From the NCBI GenBank assembly GCA_036374835.1, contig DASUTB010000023.1, positions 69,938-133,937 of the forward strand: a stretch of 64,000 nt of DNA, in the 5' to 3' direction. The notes beneath the pieces are model-generated. The model was not told the origin of the DNA. It worked only from the letters and a program-made list of their open reading frames with translations, and made no database searches. The stretch comes from DASUTB01 sp036374835. Its GTDB lineage: Bacteria > Actinomycetota > Actinomycetes > Jiangellales > Jiangellaceae. Below, in pieces: positions 15,683 through 24,027 of the stretch (within the stretch, counting starts at the first letter, position 1; every line of letters starts with the position of its first letter). A program made the position numbers and the translations under genes.

Positions 15683-16207
15683 CTAGGCGGAACGCTCGAT
15701 GGGCCGCAGCGCACGGTCGCTCATCGACCGCGAGCCGCGGCCGATGGCCACCATGCCGGACTGGACGAGCTCACGGATGCCGAACGGCTCCAGCACCCGA
15801 AGCATCGCGTCCAGTTTGTCCTCCGAGCCGGTGGCTTCGATGGTGACGGAGTCCGGCGCGACGTCCACCACCTTGGCCCGGAACAACTGCACGGTCTCGA
15901 GAATGTGTGACCGCGTCTCCAGGTCGGCTTTCACTTTCACCAGCACGAGCTCGCGCTGGACCGATTGCGGCGCCTCCAGCTCAACGATCTTGATGACGTT
16001 GATGAGCTTGTTGAGCTGCTTGGTGACCTGCTCGAGCGGCTGGTCCGCGACGTCCACGACGACGGTCATCCGGGACACGGTCGAGTGCTCGGTCGGCCCG
16101 ACCGCCAGCGAGTCGATGTTGAACCCGCGCCGGGCGAACAGCGCCGCGACACGCGCGAGAATGCCCGGCGTGTTCTCGACGAGGATCGAGAGGGTGTGTT
16201 TGCTCAC
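15683..16207 (-). CDS. ilvN: Acetolactate synthase regulatory subunit
   Basis: 174 residues, the standard length of the actinobacterial small subunit. It has an N-terminal ACT domain (SILVENTPGILARVAALFARRGFNIDS split across residues 7-33) and a C-terminal IlvN domain. It confers valine feedback control and raises the activity of IlvB. The start is a GTG at 16207 with GGGAGG 8 bp upstream. It follows ilvB with a 3-nt gap, so the two are co-translated. Downstream are repeat copy B and ilvC. Confidence 0.95.
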   Translation of the reverse strand: MSKHTLSILVENTPGILARVAALFARRGFNIDSLAVGPTEHSTVSRMTVVVDVADQPLEQVTKQLNKLINVIKIVELEAPQSVQRELVLVKVKADLETRSHILETVQLFRAKVVDVAPDSVTIEATGSEDKLDAMLRVLEPFGIRELVQSGMVAIGRGSRSMSDRALRPIERSA

Positions 16208-16210
16208 TGG

Positions 16211-18025
16211 TCATTCCTCCCGCTCGCCGAAGTCCGGCGCCATGTCGCGCGCGATCTTGATCTCGTCATTGCTGGTCCCGGCCGCGACCATCGGCCACAC
16301 CATCGCGTCGCGGTGCACGATGAAGTCGACCACGACGGGACGGTCGTTGATCGCCATTGCCTTCTCGATGGTCCCGTCGACGTCGTCGGCGGTTTCACAC
16401 CGCAACCCGACGCAGCCGTAGGCTTCGGCGAGTTTGACGATGTCCGGGACGCGGCCCTCCGCCGGCGGGCCGTTGAGGTCGGTGCTGGAGTACCGCCCGT
16501 CGTAGAAGAGCGTCTGCCACTGCCGCACCATGCCGAGGCTCTCATTGTTGATCACCGCGACCTTGATCGGAATGCCCTCGATGACACACGTCGCGAGCTC
16601 CTGGTTGGTCATCTGGAAACATCCGTCGCCATCGACCGCCCAGACCGTGGCGTCGGGACGTCCCGCCTTCGCGCCCATCGCGGCCGGAACCGCGAAGCCC
16701 ATGGTTCCGAGCCCGCCGGAGTTCAGCCACGTAGCCGGCTTCTCGTAGGAGATGAACTGGGCCGCCCACATCTGGTGCTGACCGACACCCGCGACGTACA
16801 CCGCGTCTGATCCGACGAGCCGCCCGAGTCTCTCGATCACATACTGCGGCGCGAGCGTGCCGTCGTCCGGCGTCGTGTAGCCGAGCGGGAACCTTTCCCG
16901 CCAATTGTCGAGCTGCCTCCACCACGCGGTGAAATCGCCGCGCCGGCCGTCCTTGTGCTCCGCCTCGACCGCCGCGGTCAGCTCCTTGATCACCTCACGG
17001 CAGTCCCCCACGATCGGCACGTCGGCCAGCCGGTTCTTCGAGATCTCCGCCGGGTCGATGTCGGCATGGACGATCTTGGCGTCTGGCGCGAACGTGGACA
17101 GCTTGCCGGTCACCCTGTCGTCGAACCGGGCGCCGAGCGCGATCAGCAGGTCGGACTTCTGCAGCGCGGTGACGGCGGTGACGTTTCCGTGCATACCGGG
17201 CATGCCGAGGTTCTGCGGGTGACTGTCCGGGAACGCACCGCGCGCGGTCAGCGTCGTGACGACCGGGATGCCGGTGAGGTCGGCGAGCCGGCGCAACTCG
17301 TCCCAAGCCTTCGCCTTGAGCACACCACCGCCGGCGTAAAGGACGGGACGGCGCGCCTCGACGATCATCCGTGCCGCCTCGCGGATCTGCTTGCCGTGCG
17401 GCCGGATCGCCGGGCGATACCCCGGCAGATCGAGCCGGTCCGGCCAGCGGAACGGTGCGGTCGCCTGGAGCGCGTCCTTGGCGATGTCGACGAGCACCGG
17501 GCCGGGCCGGCCGGTCGAGGCGATGTGGAACGCCTCGGCGATCGCCCGCGGGATCTCCGCCGGATCCGTGATCAAGAAGTTGTGCTTGGTGACCGGCATC
17601 GTGATGCCCCGGATGTCCGCTTCCTGGAAGGCGTCCGTCCCGATCGCCGCGCTGGGCACCTGGCCGGTGATCGCCACGATCGGAATCGAGTCCATGTGCG
17701 CATCCGCCAGCGCCGTCACCAGGTTCGTCGCACCCGGACCGGACGTCGCCATGCACACCCCGACCTTGCCGGTGGCCAGCGCATATCCCTCGGCGGCATG
17801 CCCGGCGCCTTGCTCGTGCCGGACGAGGACGTGCCGCACCTTGGGTGAGTCGAACAGAGGGTCGTAGGCCGGCAGGATCGCCCCGCCCGGAATGCCGAAC
17901 ACCGTGTCGACGCCTGCCTCCTCGAGCGACCTGATGAGGCTTTGCGCACCGGTGAGCTGCGGCGCTACACCCGCAGCCGCCACTCGAGCGACATCACTGG
18001 GTGTTGGCCGGGCTGGCTCGGACAT
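16211..18025 (-). CDS. ilvB: Acetolactate synthase catalytic subunit
   Basis: 604 residues, thiamine-diphosphate enzyme. It condenses two pyruvates to acetolactate, or pyruvate with 2-oxobutyrate, the first shared step of valine and isoleucine synthesis. The three TPP-enzyme domains are visible: the N-terminal PYR domain (VFGIPGGAILPAYD with its catalytic Glu in the following segment), a central FAD-binding domain, and the C-terminal PP domain with the ThDP motif starting GDGCFQMTNQEL. The ATG at 18025 has GAAGGA upstream; a longer in-frame start at 18058 would run into the leader terminator. It is first gene of ilvB-ilvN-ilvC, and is preceded by an attenuator-like leader. Confidence 0.95.
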   Translation of the reverse strand: MSEPARPTPSDVARVAAAGVAPQLTGAQSLIRSLEEAGVDTVFGIPGGAILPAYDPLFDSPKVRHVLVRHEQGAGHAAEGYALATGKVGVCMATSGPGATNLVTALADAHMDSIPIVAITGQVPSAAIGTDAFQEADIRGITMPVTKHNFLITDPAEIPRAIAEAFHIASTGRPGPVLVDIAKDALQATAPFRWPDRLDLPGYRPAIRPHGKQIREAARMIVEARRPVLYAGGGVLKAKAWDELRRLADLTGIPVVTTLTARGAFPDSHPQNLGMPGMHGNVTAVTALQKSDLLIALGARFDDRVTGKLSTFAPDAKIVHADIDPAEISKNRLADVPIVGDCREVIKELTAAVEAEHKDGRRGDFTAWWRQLDNWRERFPLGYTTPDDGTLAPQYVIERLGRLVGSDAVYVAGVGQHQMWAAQFISYEKPATWLNSGGLGTMGFAVPAAMGAKAGRPDATVWAVDGDGCFQMTNQELATCVIEGIPIKVAVINNESLGMVRQWQTLFYDGRYSSTDLNGPPAEGRVPDIVKLAEAYGCVGLRCETADDVDGTIEKAMAINDRPVVVDFIVHRDAMVWPMVAAGTSNDEIKIARDMAPDFGEREE

Positions 18026-18059
18026 GGCTGCGATCCTTCTGTGTGTTGGTCCTGGCACG

Positions 18060-18092
18060 AAAAAACCCCTCGGCCCTGAGGGCTCAAGGGGG
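18060..18092 (-). terminator. Intrinsic terminator in the ilvB leader (attenuator)
   Basis: On the minus strand a GC-rich stem (CCCC...GGGG with inner GCCCT/AGGGC) is followed by TTTTTT, about 35 nt before the ilvB start codon. It would stop transcription ahead of the operon by default. Confidence 0.8.
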
Positions 18093-18095
18093 TCG

Positions 18096-18127
18096 CGCGT
18101 CGGCTATTCGTAACGTCAGCCGACGCG
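18096..18127 (-). promoter_or_regulatory. Leader hairpin upstream of the ilvB terminator
   Basis: CGCGTCGGCT (18096-18105) pairs perfectly with AGCCGACGCG (18118-18127). It begins 4 nt after the leader-ORF stop codon and lies just before the terminator, like a pause or anti-antiterminator stem. Confidence 0.65.
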
Positions 18128-18131
18128 CTCG

Positions 18132-18206
18132 CTAAGTACGATGAACGTTCCACGCACGACAGTGACTCTCGCTCATGCAAGCCGGGACGTCAACCTGGGA
18201 TCTCAT
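18132..18206 (-). CDS. Putative ilvB leader peptide
   Basis: ATG 18206 to TAG 18132 encodes 24 residues starting MRSQVDVPACM, with three valine codons; a shorter version starts at ATG 18176 (MSESHCRAWNVHRT). A -10-like AGATAT lies 6 nt before ATG 18206, so the longer form could be leaderless. Valine is the feedback amino acid of acetolactate synthase, but the peptide lacks the run of branched-chain codons seen in classical ilv leaders, so the sensing codons are uncertain. Confidence 0.4.
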   Translation of the reverse strand: MRSQVDVPACMSESHCRAWNVHRT

Positions 18207-18303
18207 ATTCTGATATCTGACGTCCGCCTCCCGGAATCTCGGACCCGCAGCTCGGTGGCGGGAGCAACTAGCACGACATGCAGCGACCATCACTGCACTA
18301 CGT

Positions 18304-19755
18304 TCAGCTGTCGGTTCGCCAAGCGTCAATCACATCGCTCGCCCGCCAGACGAGGTCCACGGAATCGGCCGCGACGGATTCATCTAACCCGCTCAGTGAA
18401 ACGATCACCAGGCCGGAACGGTCGCGGTCCAGTCCCGGGACCTGGTCGGCTTGGCGGACCAGGTCGACCAGGTCATGCCGGTCAAACCGCGTGTTCAACC
18501 ACTTGATCGAGCCGGCGAAATGCACATGCGACGCGACAGGCGACCGGTCAGCACCAACGAGATCGACTTCCGGATCGAACCGCCGGTTCCACCAGCCGCC
18601 AACGGCGCGCACATCGGACCAGGGCAGCGCGTCGGACAGCGCCGCGAGCTCGAGTGCCTCCCGGACCAGCGGCTCGACGGCACGTCCCCGCCAAGTCGTC
18701 CAACGCCGCGCAAAGACTTCGTAGGCCTGGCGGTCACGGCCCCGCCGGATCAGCTCGTGGGCTTCTCGCAACACACCCAGGTAGAGGCGCAGATTGCTGT
18801 CAGCGACACGGTAAAGCGAAGGCTTGCCGGGTCTGGTGGACAGCGGAGTGTCTACTGCGATCAGGCGCTTCTCCTCCGCAAGTTGTGCAAGTACCGGCGA
18901 CAATGAGCCCGAGGCCAAGCCGCCTCCGCGTCCGCCGGCCGACTCAGCAATTCGGGCAAACGTCCGGTCGCCACTCCCGATCGCCTCGAATACGCGGCGC
19001 GCCTGATCAGGACGCGGGAACTCCGCAAGCAGAGAGTACTCCGGAACGCTGAACAGCGGTGCCGCAGGATCTGCGCATTCCTGCTCGACAAACTCGAGGG
19101 GGGACAATGCGCGGGGCCAGCTTCGGAGGATGCCAGGTAAGCCTCCAGTGATCAGTTGGGCGTCGATCGCGTCGGCCGGCTCCAGCCCAAGAACCTCGGC
19201 GGTTTCCGCCGGATTCAGAGGTTCCAGGACGAGATTGTCCGCTCGGCCGAACATGGGTTTGTCGTAGGCCGTCAGGCGCTCCATCATGTGAAGATCGCTG
19301 CCGAGAACAAGGAGGAGTACCGGGTGGCTTGAGATCAGACGATCCCACGCGGTCTGCAGGGCGCCGTCGAATGACGGATCTTGCTCGGCGAGCCACGGCA
19401 ACTCATCGATGACGACGATCGACGGTTGCTCAGGAAGGCTGGCCGACAGCGCCCGAAGGGCGTCGAGCCACCCCTCCACGTTTTCTGGAACCGCATCTGG
19501 TTCGGCACGCAGGCCGGAACGCCGAAGTTCGTCAAGAAAGGAGCTCATGGCCTCGACCTGGGACATGCCCTTGGTAGCTGCGTAGTAGAGGTACGGAACG
19601 TCGGCCGTGTCGCAAAACTCCTGTACAAGCCGTGACTTTCCAACCTGCCGACGCCCGCGAATGGCGACCGAAAGAGCGCGCCGTGAGTCTGCGACACGAT
19701 CGAGCCGCTTGCGAAGTAACGCAAGTTCGCGCCGTCGCCCAACGAAGCCAGCCAT
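18304..19755 (-). CDS. AAA ATPase (archaeal ATPase/DUF234-like)
   Basis: 483 residues. The N-terminal AAA domain starts FVGRRRELALLRKRLDR and has a Walker A GRRQVGKSRL (about residues 33-42) and Walker B IVVIDELPWL. The middle is winged-helix-like, and the C-terminal domain (residues about 350-475, with FDPEVDLVGADR) resembles the PD-(D/E)xK-like nuclease fold (DUF234) of this family. Members are widespread in archaea and bacteria, often acquired horizontally, and have no known function. The ATG at 19755 lies 7 bp after a perfect 31-bp AT-rich palindrome; a longer start at 19803 would translate the palindrome. It lies alone between ilvB and ilvD. Confidence 0.75.
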   Translation of the reverse strand: MAGFVGRRRELALLRKRLDRVADSRRALSVAIRGRRQVGKSRLVQEFCDTADVPYLYYAATKGMSQVEAMSSFLDELRRSGLRAEPDAVPENVEGWLDALRALSASLPEQPSIVVIDELPWLAEQDPSFDGALQTAWDRLISSHPVLLLVLGSDLHMMERLTAYDKPMFGRADNLVLEPLNPAETAEVLGLEPADAIDAQLITGGLPGILRSWPRALSPLEFVEQECADPAAPLFSVPEYSLLAEFPRPDQARRVFEAIGSGDRTFARIAESAGGRGGGLASGSLSPVLAQLAEEKRLIAVDTPLSTRPGKPSLYRVADSNLRLYLGVLREAHELIRRGRDRQAYEVFARRWTTWRGRAVEPLVREALELAALSDALPWSDVRAVGGWWNRRFDPEVDLVGADRSPVASHVHFAGSIKWLNTRFDRHDLVDLVRQADQVPGLDRDRSGLVIVSLSGLDESVAADSVDLVWRASDVIDAWRTDS

Positions 19756-19762
19756 GTAGAAT

Positions 19763-19793
19763 CCATCTATGTAGATAACATCTACATAGATGG
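19763..19793. promoter_or_regulatory. Perfect 31-bp palindrome before the AAA ATPase gene
   Basis: Two 14-bp arms (CCATCTATGTAGAT and its exact complement) flank AAC. It is AT-rich in a GC-rich genome and ends 8 bp before ATG 19755. It is either a repressor operator overlapping the promoter or a 5' UTR hairpin blocking the start. Confidence 0.65.
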
Positions 19794-19856
19794 TACCTAC
19801 CAACCCTCTCCCCGTCCAGGCCCCTCATATCGACCGTGAGCCTGGAGGGACGGTCG

Positions 19857-21545
19857 TCAGTCGCAGACGGCGCCGTTCGCCGCGGAGCCGACGAGCTTGG
19901 CGTACTTGGCGAGCACGCCGCGGGTGTGGTGCGGTGGAGGCGGGGTCCATCCCGTCCGGCGCTCTTCGAGCTCGTCCTTGTCGACGAGCAGTTCGAGGGT
20001 ACGGGACGGGACGTCGAGCCGAATCCGGTCGCCGTCTCGCACGAACGCGATCGGGCCGCCGTCCACCGCCTCCGGCGCGACATGCCCGACGCACAGTCCG
20101 GTGGTGCCGCCGGAGAAGCGGCCGTCGGTCACGAGCAGCACGTCCTTGCCCAGCCCGGCACCCTTGATCGCGCCGGTGACGGCGAGCATCTCGCGCATGC
20201 CCGGTCCGCCCCTGGGCCCCTCGTAGCGGATGATCACGGCGTCGCCGGCCTGCACGGTACCGTCCGCGACGGCGTCCATGGCAGCCTGCTCGCGGTCGAA
20301 CACCCGAGAAGTGCCTTCGATGACGGCGGCGTCGAACCCCGCGGTCTTGACGACCGCGCCCTCCGGAGCGAGTGTGCCGTGCAGGATCGTGATGCCGCCG
20401 GTTTCGTGGATCGGCTCGGACAGCGCGTGAATGATCTTGCCGTCGGGATCGGGCGGATTGATGTCGGCCAGGTTCTCGGCCATGGTCTTGCCTGTGACGG
20501 TCAGCGTGTCGCCGTGCAGCACGCCCGCGTCGAGCAGCGCACGCATCACAACCGGCACGCCGCCCACCCGGTCCACGTCGCTCATGACGTACTGCCCGAA
20601 CGGTTTGACATTGGCGAGGTGCGGCACGCGGTCGCCGATGCGGTTGAAGTCGTCGAGGGTCAGGTCGACGTCGGCTTCGTGCGCGATCGCCATCAGGTGC
20701 AGGACGGCGTTGGTCGAGCCACCGAGCGCCATCACCACCGCGATCGCGTTCTCGAACGCCTCCCGAGTCAGGATGTCGCGCGTCGTGATGCCGCGGCGCA
20801 ACAATCCGACCACCGCCTCGCCGGACCGGCGCGCGTACCCGTCGCGGCGCCGATCGACCGCGGGCGGAGCGGCACTTCCCGGCAACGCCATGCCGAGCGC
20901 CTCGGCCGCAGCCGCCATCGTGTTGGCGGTGAACATGCCGCCGCAGGCACCCTCACCAGGGCAGATCGCCCGCTCGATCTCGTCGACCTCCTCGCGGGTG
21001 ATCAGGCCGCGCGCGCACGCCCCGACCGCCTCGAACGCATCGATGATGGTGACGTCGCGGTCCCCGACCCGGCCGGGCAGGATCGAACCCGCGTACAGGA
21101 ACACCGCCGCGACGTCGAGCCGAGCCGCTGCCATGAGCATCGCGGGCTCGGATTTGTCGCACCCGGCCAGCAGCACACCGCCGTCGAGGCGCTCGGCGCC
21201 GAACACGGTCTCGACCGAGTCGGCGATCACCTCACGCGACACCAGGGAGTAGTGCATGCCCTCGTGCCCCATGGAGATGCCGTCGGACACCGAGATCGTG
21301 CCGAACTCCAGCGGGTATCCGCCGGCGGCGTGCACACCGTCCTTGGCCGCCTTGGCGAGCCGGTCGAGCGACAGGTTGCACGGCGTGATCTCGTTCCACG
21401 ACGAGCCGACACCGATCTGCGGCTTCTCCCAGTCGTCATCCGACATACCGACCGCGCGGAGCATGCCGCGCGCGGCGGCACGTTCGAGTCCGTCGGTGAC
21501 GACGCGGGAACGAGGTTTGAGATCAGGCGTGCCGGATGTACTCAT
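19857..21545 (-). CDS. ilvD: Dihydroxy-acid dehydratase
   Basis: 562 residues, Fe-S dehydratase of the IlvD/Edd family. It converts 2,3-dihydroxy-isovalerate or -3-methylvalerate to the 2-oxo acids in valine/isoleucine synthesis. Family motifs are present: the cluster cysteine in LAGCDKSEPAML, CPGEGACGGMFTANTM, and the C-terminal TDGRFSGGTTGLCVGHVAPEA segment (given here as TDGRFSGGT...GHVAPEA). The ATG at 21545 is chosen over a GTG two codons upstream. It is separated from ilvBNC by the AAA ATPase gene. Confidence 0.94.
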   Translation of the reverse strand: MSTSGTPDLKPRSRVVTDGLERAAARGMLRAVGMSDDDWEKPQIGVGSSWNEITPCNLSLDRLAKAAKDGVHAAGGYPLEFGTISVSDGISMGHEGMHYSLVSREVIADSVETVFGAERLDGGVLLAGCDKSEPAMLMAAARLDVAAVFLYAGSILPGRVGDRDVTIIDAFEAVGACARGLITREEVDEIERAICPGEGACGGMFTANTMAAAAEALGMALPGSAAPPAVDRRRDGYARRSGEAVVGLLRRGITTRDILTREAFENAIAVVMALGGSTNAVLHLMAIAHEADVDLTLDDFNRIGDRVPHLANVKPFGQYVMSDVDRVGGVPVVMRALLDAGVLHGDTLTVTGKTMAENLADINPPDPDGKIIHALSEPIHETGGITILHGTLAPEGAVVKTAGFDAAVIEGTSRVFDREQAAMDAVADGTVQAGDAVIIRYEGPRGGPGMREMLAVTGAIKGAGLGKDVLLVTDGRFSGGTTGLCVGHVAPEAVDGGPIAFVRDGDRIRLDVPSRTLELLVDKDELEERRTGWTPPPPHHTRGVLAKYAKLVGSAANGAVCD

Positions 21546-21608
21546 GGCCACACGCTAATCCCCATGTCAACACAGTGAGACGCGCCGTCCGCAATCCGGA
21601 CACCTCGG

Positions 21609-22700
21609 CTAGGGAAGCTTGGCGGCACGAACGTTCAGCACGTCCGGAAGATGCCGGACGACCTCGGACCACGACTCGCCGCCGTCCAGCGAGGCATACA
21701 CCGTGCCATCGCGCGCGCCAAGGTACAGACCTGGCCCCTCGGAACCGTCGCTGCTGAACGCGTCACGCATCACGGCGTTGTAGAAGCCGCTTCGCGGCAG
21801 GCCGGACGATGTGTCCGTCCACGACTTGCCGCCGTCGGTCGTCCGCCACACCTTGAGCGCGCCGTCCGGCGGGAAACGGTGCCCGTCGGCAACCAGCGGA
21901 ACGTACCACGCGGTCTCCGGCTCGGACGGGTGCGTCACGACCGGGAACCCGAAGTCGGACGGGAGCCCGTCGGCGATGGACGTCCACGTCGCGCCGCCGT
22001 CGTCGGACCGGTACACACCGTGGTGGTTCTGCGCGAACAAACGCTCCGGATCGACCGCGTCGCGGGCCACCTTGTGCACGCACTGCCCGAACTCCGGGAA
22101 CTGCTGCCCCTCGGGGAAGAAGTACGCTTTGATGCCTTCGTTCGAGGCGCGCCACGACTCGCCGCCGTCGTCGGTGACGTAGACCCCGCCGGTGGACATG
22201 GCGACCAGGACCCGCTGATCGTCGACCGGGTGCGGAAGCACGGTGTGGATGGCCTGGCCGCCGAAGCCGGCGCCCCACTTCTCCCGGTGCGGATGATCCC
22301 ACAGCGGACGTACCAGCGAGAACGACTCTCCTCCGTCCTCGGAGCGCCACAGCGCCGACGGTTGCGACCCGGCCCACACCACACCCGGACGCGCCGCCGT
22401 GTCCGGCACGATCTGCCAGATCGCCTCGACCGATGCCTCGTCATCGATGTGAAACCGGACCGAGCCCTTCTCCGGCTCGGACCAGGTCTTACCCAGGTCG
22501 TCGGAGAACAACAGCGTCGGGCCCCAGTGCCAGTTCTTCGAGCCGGCGAACAAACGGGTCTTCCCGTCCCGGGTGTCGATCGCCGTGGAGTGCACCTCTT
22601 CCATGAGGAAGTGCGGCTCGTCCACCGTCCAGTCTCGCCGGTCCTCGCTGCGGGCCAGCCACATTCCCTTGCGGGTGCCGATCGCCAGTAAGTACGTCAT
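21609..22700 (-). CDS. BNR-repeat (sialidase-like / VPS10-type) beta-propeller protein
   Basis: 363 residues, soluble, without a signal peptide. It contains at least five Asp-box-type repeats of the form S-x-D-x-G-x-T/S-W: SDDLGKTW, SEDGGESF, TDDGGESW, SDDGGATW, TTDGGKSW and SLDGGESW. This predicts a six- or seven-bladed propeller. Homologues are annotated as exo-alpha-sialidase or WD40/YVTN-like; the catalytic residues of true sialidases are not evident, so I call it only a propeller protein. ATG at 22700 begins MTYLLAIGTRKGMW, a conserved start in this family. It is 55 bp downstream of the Eis-like gene on the same strand. Confidence 0.8.
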   Translation of the reverse strand: MTYLLAIGTRKGMWLARSEDRRDWTVDEPHFLMEEVHSTAIDTRDGKTRLFAGSKNWHWGPTLLFSDDLGKTWSEPEKGSVRFHIDDEASVEAIWQIVPDTAARPGVVWAGSQPSALWRSEDGGESFSLVRPLWDHPHREKWGAGFGGQAIHTVLPHPVDDQRVLVAMSTGGVYVTDDGGESWRASNEGIKAYFFPEGQQFPEFGQCVHKVARDAVDPERLFAQNHHGVYRSDDGGATWTSIADGLPSDFGFPVVTHPSEPETAWYVPLVADGHRFPPDGALKVWRTTDGGKSWTDTSSGLPRSGFYNAVMRDAFSSDGSEGPGLYLGARDGTVYASLDGGESWSEVVRHLPDVLNVRAAKLP

Positions 22701-22755
22701 GACTGTTGAGTCTGCCCCCTGCCACCGACAATTTCGAGAGCCACTACGAACTCGC

Positions 22756-23907
22756 CTAGAAGTAATCGAGCATGAATGCCGTCCCCGCGAACGCGGCATC
22801 GAGGAGGGCGTCGTCCCGGCGGTCGCCTCCGGACGCAATCCCTGCCCGCCGCAGCGTCGCCACCCGCGTACCGGCGAACAAGGCGGCCAGCCCACCCGCG
22901 GCCAGCTCCAAACCCGGCCGATCATGCTCGACGAGCTCACCGCGTCCGTCCGCCACCCGAAGGAGCCAGGTTCGCGAGTTCGACGGCAGCATGTCGTCGC
23001 CGACGGTCAGCGGCACCTCGACGGTCACTCCACGCGGGAATCCACGGCCGGCCACCGCCGCCGGCGCGTCGAGCAGACGGAGCATCCAGGGGACTTGCCG
23101 CTCCGTGGTAGCGGCGAACTCGCGGGTCAGCAGCCGAACCGGATCGTCCGGTGAAACGTTCGCCTTGATCGTGCTCGCGATCGACGAGCCGGAACCGACG
23201 AGCGACCACAGCGCGCGGACCGTCTCCTCGGACTCGGCGACCAGTGTGTCGACGGCCAGCGTGTCGCCGGCCCACTCGTACGCCAGGAATCCGTCGTCGG
23301 CGAGGTAGGCGAACGGCTCGTCCTCGCGCAACCACTCGGCAACCTCGTACTCCGGAGACTCGATCGGACCGTCGTCGAGATGCCGCTGATGCACCCGCGC
23401 CACCGTTTCGAGGACGTCCCCCGCCGATTCCGGCCCCACTCGACGCACTTTCGGCGTACCGCCGCCGGCAAGCCGGCGGACCGCCTCGGTCGGAACGGTC
23501 ACGAAGTACTGGTAGCCGGCCAGCTCCCAGCCGAGCGACCGGTAGGGCGGCACCGTCGCGGGGTACAGCGCGGATGTCGGATAACCCAGCTCGACCGCGC
23601 GTGCGACCAAGGCGGTCATCAGCTGGTTGCCCACGCCTTGGCCGCGGTGCTCGGGCGCGACGACCACACCACCGACTCCGGCCATCGGCAGCGTGGCCCC
23701 GTGCCACCACTGCCGGTACGGCATGATCCGTGCCATCGCGACCGGCACGGCGCCGTCGTAGACGGCCAGCAGCCGCCGCTGCGCGATGGCCCGCTCCTGC
23801 ATTGCCCGCCACCGGCCCCGGTCGCCCTCCGCCATCGGGCCGAACGACCGGGTCCGGACATCCAGCACGGCATCGAGATCATCTGCAGCGCAGTCACGTA
23901 TCTCCAC
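22756..23907 (-). CDS. Eis-like GNAT N-acetyltransferase
   Basis: 383 residues. The N-terminal GNAT domain has the acetyl-CoA loop GVVVAPEHRGQGVGNQL, followed by a second GNAT-like region and a C-terminal sterol-carrier-type domain, the three-part layout of mycobacterial Eis (Rv2416c). Eis acetylates aminoglycosides at several positions and also protein lysines, using the C-terminal carboxylate as base; this protein ends in ...MLDYF, so a C-terminal phenylalanine is kept. The GTG at 23907 opens with VEIRDCAADDLDAVLD, the normal start of the fold. Physiological substrate is unknown. Confidence 0.83.
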   Translation of the reverse strand: MEIRDCAADDLDAVLDVRTRSFGPMAEGDRGRWRAMQERAIAQRRLLAVYDGAVPVAMARIMPYRQWWHGATLPMAGVGGVVVAPEHRGQGVGNQLMTALVARAVELGYPTSALYPATVPPYRSLGWELAGYQYFVTVPTEAVRRLAGGGTPKVRRVGPESAGDVLETVARVHQRHLDDGPIESPEYEVAEWLREDEPFAYLADDGFLAYEWAGDTLAVDTLVAESEETVRALWSLVGSGSSIASTIKANVSPDDPVRLLTREFAATTERQVPWMLRLLDAPAAVAGRGFPRGVTVEVPLTVGDDMLPSNSRTWLLRVADGRGELVEHDRPGLELAAGGLAALFAGTRVATLRRAGIASGGDRRDDALLDAAFAGTAFMLDYF

Positions 23908-24027
23908 GGTGCCGACTGTATGTCGCGCGGTGGCCGCGCCTCCTGTGATTTTCGCCGTTGCGCGGCGTCCACCGCCTTTGCGCGGCCTGCAAGCCACGTT
24001 GAGCCGGGGCTTCGGAGCTTTACGTGA

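Noticed and set aside
18060..18303. T-box riboswitch upstream of ilvB
   Set aside because: No T-box bulge (TGGNACC) or specifier stem is present; the leader ORF plus hairpins fit attenuation better.
21609..22700. True secreted sialidase
   Set aside because: Asp-box repeats are present, but there is no signal peptide and no recognisable sialidase arginine triad or FRIP motif.
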